5,568 nucleotides of DNA from Spirochaetia bacterium. GTDB taxonomy: Bacteria > Spirochaetota > Leptospiria > Leptospirales > Leptonemataceae. Positions 1-5,568 of this stretch are shown piece after piece. The stretch covers positions 1 through 5,568 of the forward strand of contig JAOUOA010000224.1 in assembly GCA_029880625.1 (NCBI GenBank). The letters are read 5' to 3'. The first letter of the stretch is position 1. Every line of letters starts with the position of its first letter. The position numbers and the translations under genes were made by a program. The notes under the pieces were generated by a model. That model did not search any database. It saw only the letters and a list, made by a program, of their open reading frames with translations, and was not told the origin of the DNA.

Positions 1-30
1 TCACTCCCTTTGTGTTTATTATAATGAAAA

Positions 31-110
31 GCATGCGCCAAACTGAATTAATTCAGGAGTACAGTTTGCACGGAAATCAGGGATTATAATCTGCAGGAAA
101 GCTTCCTGCG
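31..110 (-). pseudogene. Decayed fragment of a 4Fe-4S (QueG-like/SCP2-type) protein gene
   Basis: Bases 57-91 match bases 5120-5154, inside the intact iron-sulfur gene at the right end, at 31 of 35 positions by eye and in the same orientation. Read on the minus strand, the fragment gives D-Y-N-P-stop-F-P-C-K-L-Y-S where the intact gene has DFNPCFQCKLCS. The first cluster cysteine has become a TGA stop and the third a tyrosine. Just upstream on the minus strand, CAGGAA followed by 11 bases mirrors CAGGAA plus 12 bases in the intact gene, which implies a one-base shift. Downstream, GCATG near 32-36 may correspond to the Ala-Cys codons of the SACYTHN segment, but only after a deletion of roughly 30 bases; this part is weak. 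I infer a relic of a paralogous gene. A chance match is less likely but possible, because only about 35 bases align well. Confidence 0.42.
93..109. other. Short perfect hairpin (7-bp arms, 3-base loop)
   Basis: GCAGGAA at 93-99 pairs with TTCCTGC at 103-109 around the loop AGC. It lies inside the iron-sulfur relic and downstream of the lipoprotein gene. No U-run follows on either strand, so it is not a convincing intrinsic terminator, although it could stabilise the 3' end of the lipoprotein mRNA. Confidence 0.35.
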
Positions 111-120
111 ATACAGGCCG

Positions 121-142
121 ATAGAATTTCTTTCTATTTTTT
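121..142 (+). terminator. Possible weak plus-strand terminator
   Basis: ATAGAA (121-126) pairs with TTCTAT (132-137) around a five-base loop, followed by a T-run to 142. The orientation suits a plus-strand transcript entering from the left of the window and ending tail-to-tail with the minus-strand lipoprotein gene that stops at 152. The stem is short and AT-rich, so this is tentative. Confidence 0.3.
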
Positions 143-151
143 AATCTTTAT

Positions 152-1336
152 TTAATCATCAATAGATTTCATTACATTGATGCTAGGCGGATCGGGATAG
201 AAATACGTCAGGATACTCCCGGTTTGCCAGTCCAAACCGTTATATGAGTATACAAATTCAAGAGGATACGGCGAAACAGAAGATTTTAATATTGCAGCTG
301 TATATAAATTCTCACTTGCTCTATAATACATTTTTATAAACTGACAGTATGATGTACTGCAGGCATAACTGCTTTCTCCAGTCCAGGTAGAAATATCATT
401 TGAAAAATAATAATATGGATTGGTTGTATTGGGAGCTAATGCAAAATAATTAAAACCTGCACGTATTAAATTTTTATTATTTGTTCCGGGCAGCGCAGCC
501 CAACTCCAAAATCCGTTGTTATAGGAAAGTGCATAATCTGTTGTGCCATCAGATACAATTCCCAGAAGTCCGGATGGAGCCGGTAAAAATTCATAACGAT
601 TTGGAGTAATTGGCAGTCCCGGCGTAGGAACCGCTGTCCAATTAGTTCCATCGGCGGAACTGAAATACCCAAGATTCACCCAGGTACCTGAATCTGTTGT
701 TGTTAAATAAAACCTGCTGTCGGATTTATTAAAGTGTAAAAAGTTTATATTTTTACAGCTACCACCGCCAGAAGAAGGCGTATTGGAAATAATGGACCAG
801 TTTATACCATCATATGATTTTAAGATCCAGCAGGAAAGAAAAGTCACTCCGCTTGTTAGATAGCCTCCAGCAAGAAAAAAACCATTTCCATACGCAATAT
901 TTGCAAAAAAGCCATTGTTAAAGGGACAATTGACTAAATTCCAAGAAACTCCGTCTGAACTGTTCCAAATTCTGCAATAAATATTCGTAAAATCATCAGT
1001 TGAATATCCTCCCGTAACCCACTTACTGCCGTTAAATATGGCATCTCCAATTACATTAACTGCTCCCAGGGGCGCTTTTTCATAGATCCCTTCCTGCCAG
1101 ATTTTACCGTCATGAGAATATAGAATACCACCCTGTGTATTTGGAGGAGCATTGCTTTTTATTAGTGAAGCAATATATTTAGGTCCCGAATATAAACTGC
1201 TCATACTGTAGAAAATATATGCAATAAGGCCATTATCAGAATTCATAGAGAGATCGGAACGGTCTGCTTTAACACATGAAGAAATATTAAATCCTATAAA
1301 AATAATCAATACAAGTTTTAATGCATTTTTTTTCAT
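152..1336 (-). CDS. Lipoprotein with seven DG-x-x-W repeats, probable beta-propeller
   Basis: The product has 394 residues. It starts with a lipoprotein signal: MKKNALK, a hydrophobic stretch at about residues 8-16, and a lipobox ISS-C with the acylated cysteine at 21. Seven units of the type [SY]-x-[DN]-G-x-x-W occur near residues 73, 124, 173, 226, 271, 311 and 363, spaced 40-53 apart. Several are preceded by strand-like segments such as GNGFFLAGGY. This pattern fits a seven-bladed beta-propeller related to BNR/sialidase-like repeats; no catalytic residues can be assigned. Six further cysteines (121, 137, 169, 194, 326, 331) may form disulfides. The ATG at 1336 was chosen because AAGGTGAT lies just upstream at good spacing, whereas a GTG at 1345 falls inside that ribosome site. 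Membrane-anchored export is inferred from the signal. Partner and function are unknown. Confidence 0.85.
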   Translation of the reverse strand: MKKNALKLVLIIFIGFNISSCVKADRSDLSMNSDNGLIAYIFYSMSSLYSGPKYIASLIKSNAPPNTQGGILYSHDGKIWQEGIYEKAPLGAVNVIGDAIFNGSKWVTGGYSTDDFTNIYCRIWNSSDGVSWNLVNCPFNNGFFANIAYGNGFFLAGGYLTSGVTFLSCWILKSYDGINWSIISNTPSSGGGSCKNINFLHFNKSDSRFYLTTTDSGTWVNLGYFSSADGTNWTAVPTPGLPITPNRYEFLPAPSGLLGIVSDGTTDYALSYNNGFWSWAALPGTNNKNLIRAGFNYFALAPNTTNPYYYFSNDISTWTGESSYACSTSYCQFIKMYYRASENLYTAAILKSSVSPYPLEFVYSYNGLDWQTGSILTYFYPDPPSINVMKSIDD

Positions 1337-1339
1337 TAT

Positions 1340-1350
1340 GATCACCTTTT
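1340..1350 (-). promoter_or_regulatory. Strong ribosome binding site that decides the lipoprotein start
   Basis: On the minus strand AAAAGGTGATC precedes the ATG at 1336. AAGGTGAT is an extended match to the 16S anti-Shine-Dalgarno sequence, with four bases between it and the start codon. The in-frame GTG at 1345 is part of this site and is therefore not the start. Confidence 0.75.
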
Positions 1351-1356
1351 TATAGT

Positions 1357-1383
1357 TGTATAATAATCATTGAAATATTGCAA
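1357..1383 (-). promoter_or_regulatory. Possible promoter of the lipoprotein gene
   Basis: Reading on the minus strand, TTGCAA (1383-1378) is followed after 15 bases by TATACA (1362-1357), about 20 bases upstream of the start codon. The spacing is shorter than the usual 16-18 bases and the surroundings are very AT-rich, so this is a weak call. A start site here would give a very short leader. Confidence 0.22.
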
Positions 1384-1474
1384 TAATTATTTTTACATCA
1401 GTTAAATTTATATATTTGTTTTAAGAAAGATAATTGAATATCAAAAGTCTAATATATGATTTTTAACAAAAGCA

Positions 1475-1516
1475 TGAAAGACAGAGCACTTTTTTTGGCT
1501 TTCTTATGTCCTTTCA
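1475..1516. repeat. Imperfect inverted repeat in the intergenic gap
   Basis: TGAAAGACA (1475-1483) pairs with TGTCCTTTCA (1507-1516) with a single bulged base. The loop contains a run of seven to eight Ts. It lies between two minus-strand genes, beyond the UUCG-loop hairpin. The T-run sits in the loop rather than after the stem, so it does not look like a standard terminator. The rest of the 1337-1582 gap shows only AT-rich sequence and the sites listed separately. Confidence 0.3.
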
Positions 1517-1523
1517 GAATTCG

Positions 1524-1547
1524 TAAAACTTTTTCGAAAGTTATTTT
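1524..1547 (-). terminator. UUCG-loop hairpin, probable terminator of the 1583-2308 gene
   Basis: AACTTT (1527-1532) pairs exactly with AAAGTT (1537-1542) around TTCG. The stem can extend to TAAA / TTTA if a two-base bulge is allowed. It lies 36-59 bases past the stop codon of the minus-strand gene at 1583. On the minus strand the 3' arm ends in GTTTTA, a short U-tract; on the plus strand the loop is a UUCG tetraloop followed by ATTTTATAATTT. It may act in either direction. Confidence 0.45.
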
Positions 1548-1582
1548 ATAATTTCCCTGCTCCATTTTTTAGCGAGATTTAT

Positions 1583-2308
1583 TCAGTCGCCGAAAACATA
1601 GAAATCAATGATCTTATCCGATTCTTCTTTCCCTCCCTCGAATTTATAATAAAGAGTGCATCTGCATTCGAGGCGAGCATTCAATTTATATTCTTTAAAT
1701 GAATTTTTATACGAATCCCATATAAATTCAGTAATAAATTCATCATGCCTGGAAGAAAAAAGAGTGCAGTTAAGAAGCGAATGAGGTCCCATCCTGCTTT
1801 GCATTTTTTCTATGAGAACTTCTGTTTCTTTTCTTTTAAGCACAATGGCGTAATCATGATCCAGATAATATTCGAAGAATTCTAAAAATCCGTCTCTTTC
1901 AAGTTTTTGTGCGGCATTTTCTCTGCAGATTTGAACAGTATTGGCCAGAGGCATATAGGAGAGATGGGATGGAAGCGGAAATCTGGCATCCAGATAATGG
2001 TAATCTCTATTAAAATAAGAATCCTTTTTAAATAGAGTTTTTAAGCTCCTTTTGCATAAATCCTTATTCTTTTTTGAATATAAAATCTTTTTATCCGGAG
2101 CGCAGCTCCAGCCTGCTCCAAACCATGTGGGCGCATGGGAAATCCTCTCGCTTTCACGAATTGCAATATTCTTAGTACAGAATGTATAAAACATTGCGGC
2201 AAAAATCACAGGCAATGCAAGAATATATAATTTTTTCGCCGGAAAATTTATTCGGTATGATCTTTTCACATATAAATTTTTATAGAATTGAATATTGAAT
2301 CGAAACAT
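1583..2308 (-). CDS. Hypothetical signal-anchored protein, unknown family
   Basis: The product has 241 residues and I do not recognise its family. A basic N-terminus (K10, K15, R16, R19, K25, K26) is followed by one hydrophobic segment at about residues 27-43, which predicts an N-in, C-out single-pass anchor or an uncleaved signal. C44 directly follows this segment, but YTF-C is a poor lipobox, so lipidation is doubtful. The remaining 195 residues are polar and mixed alpha/beta in character, with five more cysteines (68, 85, 128, 181, and 215/217 as a C-R-C pair). The ATG at 2308 has GAGGT seven bases upstream. The gene stands alone: a divergent gene lies upstream, and a hairpin separates it from the lipoprotein gene downstream. 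Function cannot be inferred beyond a likely role in the cell envelope. Confidence 0.72.
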   Translation of the reverse strand: MFRFNIQFYKNLYVKRSYRINFPAKKLYILALPVIFAAMFYTFCTKNIAIRESERISHAPTWFGAGWSCAPDKKILYSKKNKDLCKRSLKTLFKKDSYFNRDYHYLDARFPLPSHLSYMPLANTVQICRENAAQKLERDGFLEFFEYYLDHDYAIVLKRKETEVLIEKMQSRMGPHSLLNCTLFSSRHDEFITEFIWDSYKNSFKEYKLNARLECRCTLYYKFEGGKEESDKIIDFYVFGD

Positions 2309-2336
2309 TTTATAAACCTCAGACTTTCATAAACAA

Positions 2337-2366
2337 TATATCATTAAAAATTTATTTATATTTCAA
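2337..2366 (-). promoter_or_regulatory. Possible promoter of the 1583-2308 gene
   Basis: On the minus strand TTGAAA (2366-2361) is followed after 18 bases by GATATA (2342-2337), about 30 bases before the ATG at 2308. The -10 match is mediocre and the whole tract is AT-rich, so the call rests mainly on position. Confidence 0.22.
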
Positions 2367-2378
2367 GCATATTTTCTC

Positions 2379-2407
2379 TTGACCGGAAGGTTTATTCATG
2401 ATAGTGT
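2379..2407 (+). promoter_or_regulatory. Possible promoter of the 2480-4282 gene
   Basis: TTGACC (2379-2384) is a good -35 match. After 17 bases comes TAGTGT (2402-2407), a weak -10. Transcription from here would leave a leader of about 65 bases. The divergent spacer 2309-2479 also carries the candidate promoter of the opposite gene, with only 12 bases between the two -35 boxes, so a shared regulator could act on both. This is positional inference. Confidence 0.28.
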
Positions 2408-2468
2408 AAATTTTATATTCAACTATTTTCAGCAGGATTTTAAATACATATTTTTTCCATTGATTCAT

Positions 2469-2473
2469 GGAGG
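2469..2473 (+). promoter_or_regulatory. Canonical GGAGG ribosome binding site
   Basis: GGAGG lies six bases before the ATG at 2480 and supports that start. A second ATG at 2467 overlaps the site and is not in the reading frame of the gene. Confidence 0.75.
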
Positions 2474-2479
2474 CCCAAT

Positions 2480-4282
2480 ATGATTTTTTTCATACCCATT
2501 ATTGCCGCCGGTATATTTGCAGGCGGAGCCGCAATGTACTTAAAAAAAGTGATATTTAAAGCTCCTTTCACAAAAGTTTTAATTGCTGCCGCAGTTTTTG
2601 GAATGCTATTTCAGTTTCTTTTCCAAATTTACTACATCCCTGCACTGGGATTTAATTTTCCCCAGACATGGTTTTCAATTTTATTTGCAGTACTTTTTGG
2701 CGTCGGCCTTGCAATGATTGTCGATGTTCTTTTCCTGAATAAGAAACTTGATCTCATTGATTCAATTGAAGTACTTTTCAACACAGAAATTTTTTTAATG
2801 CTGGGAATCGGTTTCGGCATTTCTCTTGTCATCTTCTGGGTCGTTTATTTAGTTTCATCCGGAGAATTATTCAGAAGCAAGGATTACAGAAATATTATCG
2901 GCGAAATGAAGAAAATGGATCATATCCAGGAAGTTGATGAAAAACATCTCAGCTCCATCCGCCTCGTTCCCTACCAGACTGCATCAACGCTTGCATCCAA
3001 AGTTCTGGGACAGTCCAAAGACGGATCGATTCTTGGATCACAGCTCAGCCTTGACCATTGGAGTACAGGCATCCAGGAAGTGAACGGCGAACTGTGGTGG
3101 ATCTTTCCTCTTGATTTTTCCGGTTTTTTTGAATGGAAAAGCCGAAAAAATGTTCCGGGCTACATTCGCGTCAATGCCCATGATCCCAAAAGGGAAGCAG
3201 AATTTATTGATGCAGATCCTGCAACTGGAGAAAAACTGAATTTGGTCTACACGCCCAACAGTTATTTCGGTTCCTGGCTTGAGAGAAAAATTTATTTCCA
3301 GTACCCGGATCATGAAATCAATCATGTCGCCCTTGAAGTGGATGAAAAATGGAAGCCCTATTACATCATCACGCTGACAAGACCTTCCATTGGAATGAGC
3401 GGAGATAAAATTTCAGGTATTATCATTTTCGATCCGCAGACGGGCGAAATGGAATTTAAAGATATGAAAGATATTCCAGACTGGATAGACTGGGCCGTTC
3501 CGCTGGATCTGACTCTGGATTATCTAAACTGGTGGGGAGAATATGTACACGGATGGTTTAATTCTGTTTTTGCTATGCGTGATGTTCAGATACCCACTTA
3601 TTGGAATGCCATGCAGGACCTCTGGTTTGTGCAGGTAGGCAATGAAAATTACTGGTTTACAGGCATGACGTCAGCTTCATCAGCAGACCAGTCGCTTGTT
3701 GGAGCTGTATTTGTAAACACACGAACAGGTGAGGCCAGCTACTTCTCCATGCATGGAACCGATGAAAACGGCGTTGCGGAAGCAGTTGACAGCGCTCTTG
3801 GCGCAGATTCTGCGCGATGGGAACCTACGGCTCCCATACCCTACAATTTACACGGTGTTCCGTCCTGGGTTGTACCCATTATTTCATCCGAAGGTGTTTA
3901 CCAGAAACTTGCAATTGTTGATATGAATAACATCAATACAATTGCCATTGACAGAGATTTAAACCGCGCTGTTGAAAAATATAAATTTTCTCTTCGACGA
4001 AACACCAGCCAGCCTCTAGATTCAGATTCAGATGAAATTTCAAAAACCGGTTTTGTATCCGTCAGCCGCGTAGGTTCAACCGTAAACGACGGAACAAAAA
4101 TATTTTACATCATGATTGCAGGAAAAAACAATAAAGTATTTACAACCAACGCTGATTCGCCCCGGACCAGAGCAGCCGCTCTTGTAAAAGCGGGAGATAA
4201 GGTTAAATTAGAGTATCTGGATTCTTCAGACAAAATGATACCCATTGATTCGATTCAGATTCAGGGGATTAATCTGGAGTAA
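2480..4282 (+). CDS. Four-helix membrane protein with PepSY-like modules
   Basis: The product has 600 residues. Four hydrophobic helices are visible at about 2-22, 31-52, 62-86 and 103-126. The large remainder should lie on one side of the membrane. It holds repeated beta units: ELWWIFPL to GYIRVNAHD (204-235), PYYIITLTRP to GIIIFDPQTGE (293-323), NYWFTGMTSA to GAVFVNTRTGE (390-418) and SWVVPIISSE to LAIVDMNNINT (462-487). The second and third clearly align with each other, ending in D/N-x-x-TGE as PepSY-type domains often do. A helix at 165-178 (TASTLASKVLG) has the A-x-x-A look of a PepSY first helix. Residues 524-598 form a separate beta-rich domain, perhaps OB-like. No catalytic motif was seen. 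The gene has its own ribosome site and is flanked by a divergent and a convergent gene. The role is unknown; PepSY-like modules in other proteins often inhibit or sense envelope proteases, but that is only analogy. Confidence 0.88.
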   Translation: MIFFIPIIAAGIFAGGAAMYLKKVIFKAPFTKVLIAAAVFGMLFQFLFQIYYIPALGFNFPQTWFSILFAVLFGVGLAMIVDVLFLNKKLDLIDSIEVLFNTEIFLMLGIGFGISLVIFWVVYLVSSGELFRSKDYRNIIGEMKKMDHIQEVDEKHLSSIRLVPYQTASTLASKVLGQSKDGSILGSQLSLDHWSTGIQEVNGELWWIFPLDFSGFFEWKSRKNVPGYIRVNAHDPKREAEFIDADPATGEKLNLVYTPNSYFGSWLERKIYFQYPDHEINHVALEVDEKWKPYYIITLTRPSIGMSGDKISGIIIFDPQTGEMEFKDMKDIPDWIDWAVPLDLTLDYLNWWGEYVHGWFNSVFAMRDVQIPTYWNAMQDLWFVQVGNENYWFTGMTSASSADQSLVGAVFVNTRTGEASYFSMHGTDENGVAEAVDSALGADSARWEPTAPIPYNLHGVPSWVVPIISSEGVYQKLAIVDMNNINTIAIDRDLNRAVEKYKFSLRRNTSQPLDSDSDEISKTGFVSVSRVGSTVNDGTKIFYIMIAGKNNKVFTTNADSPRTRAAALVKAGDKVKLEYLDSSDKMIPIDSIQIQGINLE

Positions 4283-4292
4283 ATATAGAAAT

Positions 4293-4332
4293 TGTGAGAG
4301 CAAACAACTGTCAGGGAATTTGTTTGCTCACA
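4293..4332. terminator. Shared hairpin between convergent genes
   Basis: TGTGAG plus CAAACAA (4293-4298, 4301-4307) pairs with TTGTTTG plus CTCACA (4320-4326, 4327-4332): 13 base pairs, broken only by a two-base bulge (AG) on the left arm, with a 12-base loop. It begins 10 bases after the stop of the plus-strand gene and lies 39 bases past the stop of the minus-strand gene. Neither flank carries a strong U-run, so it may terminate weakly or protect 3' ends. The position and symmetry suit bidirectional use. Confidence 0.6.
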
Positions 4333-4371
4333 TCAGCTCAAATTCAAAAAATCAACTGTATTTTATTAATT

Positions 4372-5568
4372 TCAAATTGAAAAACATGAACTGAATTGAT
4401 TCAGCAGTTTTATGCCCCCCTCAATCTTAAGTTTTCTGAAAATCACAGCCGTTATTTTATTCTTTTCGCCTGATATAATTTTAAGCCATGTTCTGCTGTC
4501 TGCTGTGATCTTAATATCAGGAATCAATATATGACTGCCTTTTACAACTTTCAAATTCCCTTCTTTAATCTGAATCGTTGCTATTATATTTTCCGATCCT
4601 GTAAATGTGAAATGATAAACTGCATTCAGTTTTATCGTCTTTGCAAAATTCGGCTGAAAAAGAAGATTTAAACCAAAAAGAAATGATTCAATGCTTTTAG
4701 GATATATACCGCCTTTTACTATTTTAATATTTTTATTCTGAAATTTTTTCTTTACGATTGATTCTGCATCAGAATTACGTGAAATGTATACTGTTTCTTT
4801 TTTATTTCGCAAAGGGTTCACAATTTTGTCAACGTAATCCTTTCTGTTTTGACTGTATATATGAAATTGTCTTTCTCCAGCAGGACAGACTGCCATGCAA
4901 TATGCCGCTTTGTAATTTGATTTATACGCAAGACTCTGCCACATGGAAACAGTTTCGCCGTCGCTTATTTTATTTCGATAATCATTTCGATTTTTGCTTT
5001 CTACAATAGTTTCAATCCAATCGGCAAAGCCCCCCATAAATTCTCTGTAATTATGTGTATAACATGCTGAAAAATTAAAATATCCGTCAATATGAATAGC
5101 TCCGGAAGGACAGGTATACGAGCACAGTTTGCACTGAAAGCAGGGATTAAAATCAATTGGATGATTTTCCTGATCTAATTCAACATCCATCAGTATGGTT
5201 CCAAGAATATGAAACGCTCCAAATTCGGGATGCAGGATCAGACGGTTCAGGCCAGTTTTCCCGAGACCTGCAGCTTCTGCGATTTTTTTATGACTGACCA
5301 CCCACATACGGTCAGGAAAATTTTCTGCTTCCATGGGGAATGCAACGCTTGCATTGACAGCCCGGATTCCTTTTTCATTTAGCTTCTGAACAATATTTGC
5401 ACCAATTTTATCAAGCATTTCGCTTTTCTGGTGAAACTCAAGATTTGCAATTGAACGGAAAGGCGAACGCACTGCTTCTGGATTTAATGGATAACAATAA
5501 GAAATTAAGCTTCGCGTTTTGCAAAAAGCGTTCAAAATAAATTCTTTTTCTGACGCTATCTCAGGACG
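4372..5568 (-). CDS. QueG-like 4Fe-4S protein fused to SCP2 domain (5' partial)
   Basis: The frame is open to the right edge (398 codons visible), so the true start lies outside. The first possible start inside is TTG at 5535, but upstream codons continue without a stop. Counting visible residues, the N-terminal part resembles epoxyqueuosine reductase-like proteins: GLGKTGLNRLILHPEFG at 101-117 matches the QueG G-x-G-K-x-x-L...P-E-F/Y-G segment. A ferredoxin motif C-x2-C-x2-C-x3-C-P lies at 143-154, then C169 and C224-x3-C228-P. QueG has CxxCxxxCP at that last site; here the first cysteine is replaced by Ala221. Residues from about 295 look like an SCP2 sterol-carrier fold (hydrophobic strands, IQIKEGNLKVVKG, then DIKITADSRTWLKIISGE). 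Family context suggests a redox protein binding two iron-sulfur clusters and a hydrophobic ligand; the substrate is unknown, and a role in queuosine synthesis is not implied. Confidence 0.88.
   Translation of the reverse strand, partial: RPEIASEKEFILNAFCKTRSLISYCYPLNPEAVRSPFRSIANLEFHQKSEMLDKIGANIVQKLNEKGIRAVNASVAFPMEAENFPDRMWVVSHKKIAEAAGLGKTGLNRLILHPEFGAFHILGTILMDVELDQENHPIDFNPCFQCKLCSYTCPSGAIHIDGYFNFSACYTHNYREFMGGFADWIETIVESKNRNDYRNKISDGETVSMWQSLAYKSNYKAAYCMAVCPAGERQFHIYSQNRKDYVDKIVNPLRNKKETVYISRNSDAESIVKKKFQNKNIKIVKGGIYPKSIESFLFGLNLLFQPNFAKTIKLNAVYHFTFTGSENIIATIQIKEGNLKVVKGSHILIPDIKITADSRTWLKIISGEKNKITAVIFRKLKIEGGIKLLNQFSSCFSI

Noticed and set aside
466..672. A 68-codon minus-strand open frame inside the lipoprotein gene
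   Set aside because: It lies in another frame of a gene with clear signal peptide and repeats, and its product has no recognisable features.
1343..1345. GTG as the start of the lipoprotein gene
   Set aside because: The GTG is inside the Shine-Dalgarno sequence that serves the ATG at 1336, and the signal peptide begins properly at that ATG.
2177..2179. Cys44 of the 241-residue protein as a lipoprotein acylation site
   Set aside because: The preceding residues YTF are bulky and aromatic and do not form an acceptable lipobox; the segment reads better as a membrane anchor.
2632..2832. A 66-codon minus-strand open frame opposite the membrane helices of the 600-residue protein
   Set aside because: It is antisense to a well-supported gene and has a low-complexity, basic product; it is a shadow frame.
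3038..3325. A 95-codon minus-strand open frame inside the 2480-4282 gene
   Set aside because: It is antisense to the repeat modules and no domain was recognised in it.
3729..3926. A 65-codon plus-strand frame overlapping the 2480-4282 gene
   Set aside because: It is out of frame with a convincing gene and has no ribosome site that I could see.
4758..5009. An 83-codon plus-strand frame opposite the iron-sulfur gene
   Set aside because: Its cysteine and phenylalanine richness comes from the complement of the real gene's codons; it is not a metal-binding protein.
5533..5535. TTG as the true start of the iron-sulfur gene
   Set aside because: The frame stays open to the window edge and no ribosome site precedes the TTG; the gene most likely starts beyond the edge.

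Overview
The window is AT-rich bacterial DNA carrying four protein-coding genes, one cut by the right edge, and a small gene relic at the left edge. No RNA genes, insertion sequences or CRISPR arrays were seen. The organism cannot be fixed from the sequence. A lipoprotein with a loose lipobox (ISS-C) and repeated DG-x-x-W motifs, beside an orphan exported-type protein, resembles what is common in Leptospira-like spirochaetes. This assignment is an inference only.

Layout from left to right. Positions 1-151 hold a decayed minus-strand piece (about 31-110) that matches the iron-sulfur motif of the gene at the right end of the window, plus two small hairpins. A minus-strand gene (152-1336) encodes a lipoprotein with seven DG-x-x-W type repeats, probably a seven-bladed beta-propeller on the cell surface or in the periplasm. 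A 246-base gap with a UUCG-loop hairpin separates it from a second minus-strand gene (1583-2308), which encodes a single-pass or signal-anchored protein of unknown function. A 171-base divergent spacer follows. A plus-strand gene (2480-4282) encodes a 600-residue protein with four N-terminal membrane helices, a run of PepSY-like beta modules and a small C-terminal beta domain. A shared hairpin sits between it and the convergent minus-strand gene (4372 to the right edge), which encodes a QueG-like 4Fe-4S protein fused to a C-terminal SCP2-type lipid-binding domain.

The genes do not form an obvious pathway. Each appears to be its own transcription unit: the two left genes are separated by a hairpin, the middle pair is divergent and the right pair is convergent. 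The only visible link between the ends of the window is the short iron-sulfur relic, which suggests that a paralogue of the right-hand gene once stood at or near the left end. The best candidates for undescribed biology are the modular 600-residue membrane protein and the iron-sulfur/SCP2 fusion, whose second cluster lacks one expected cysteine.
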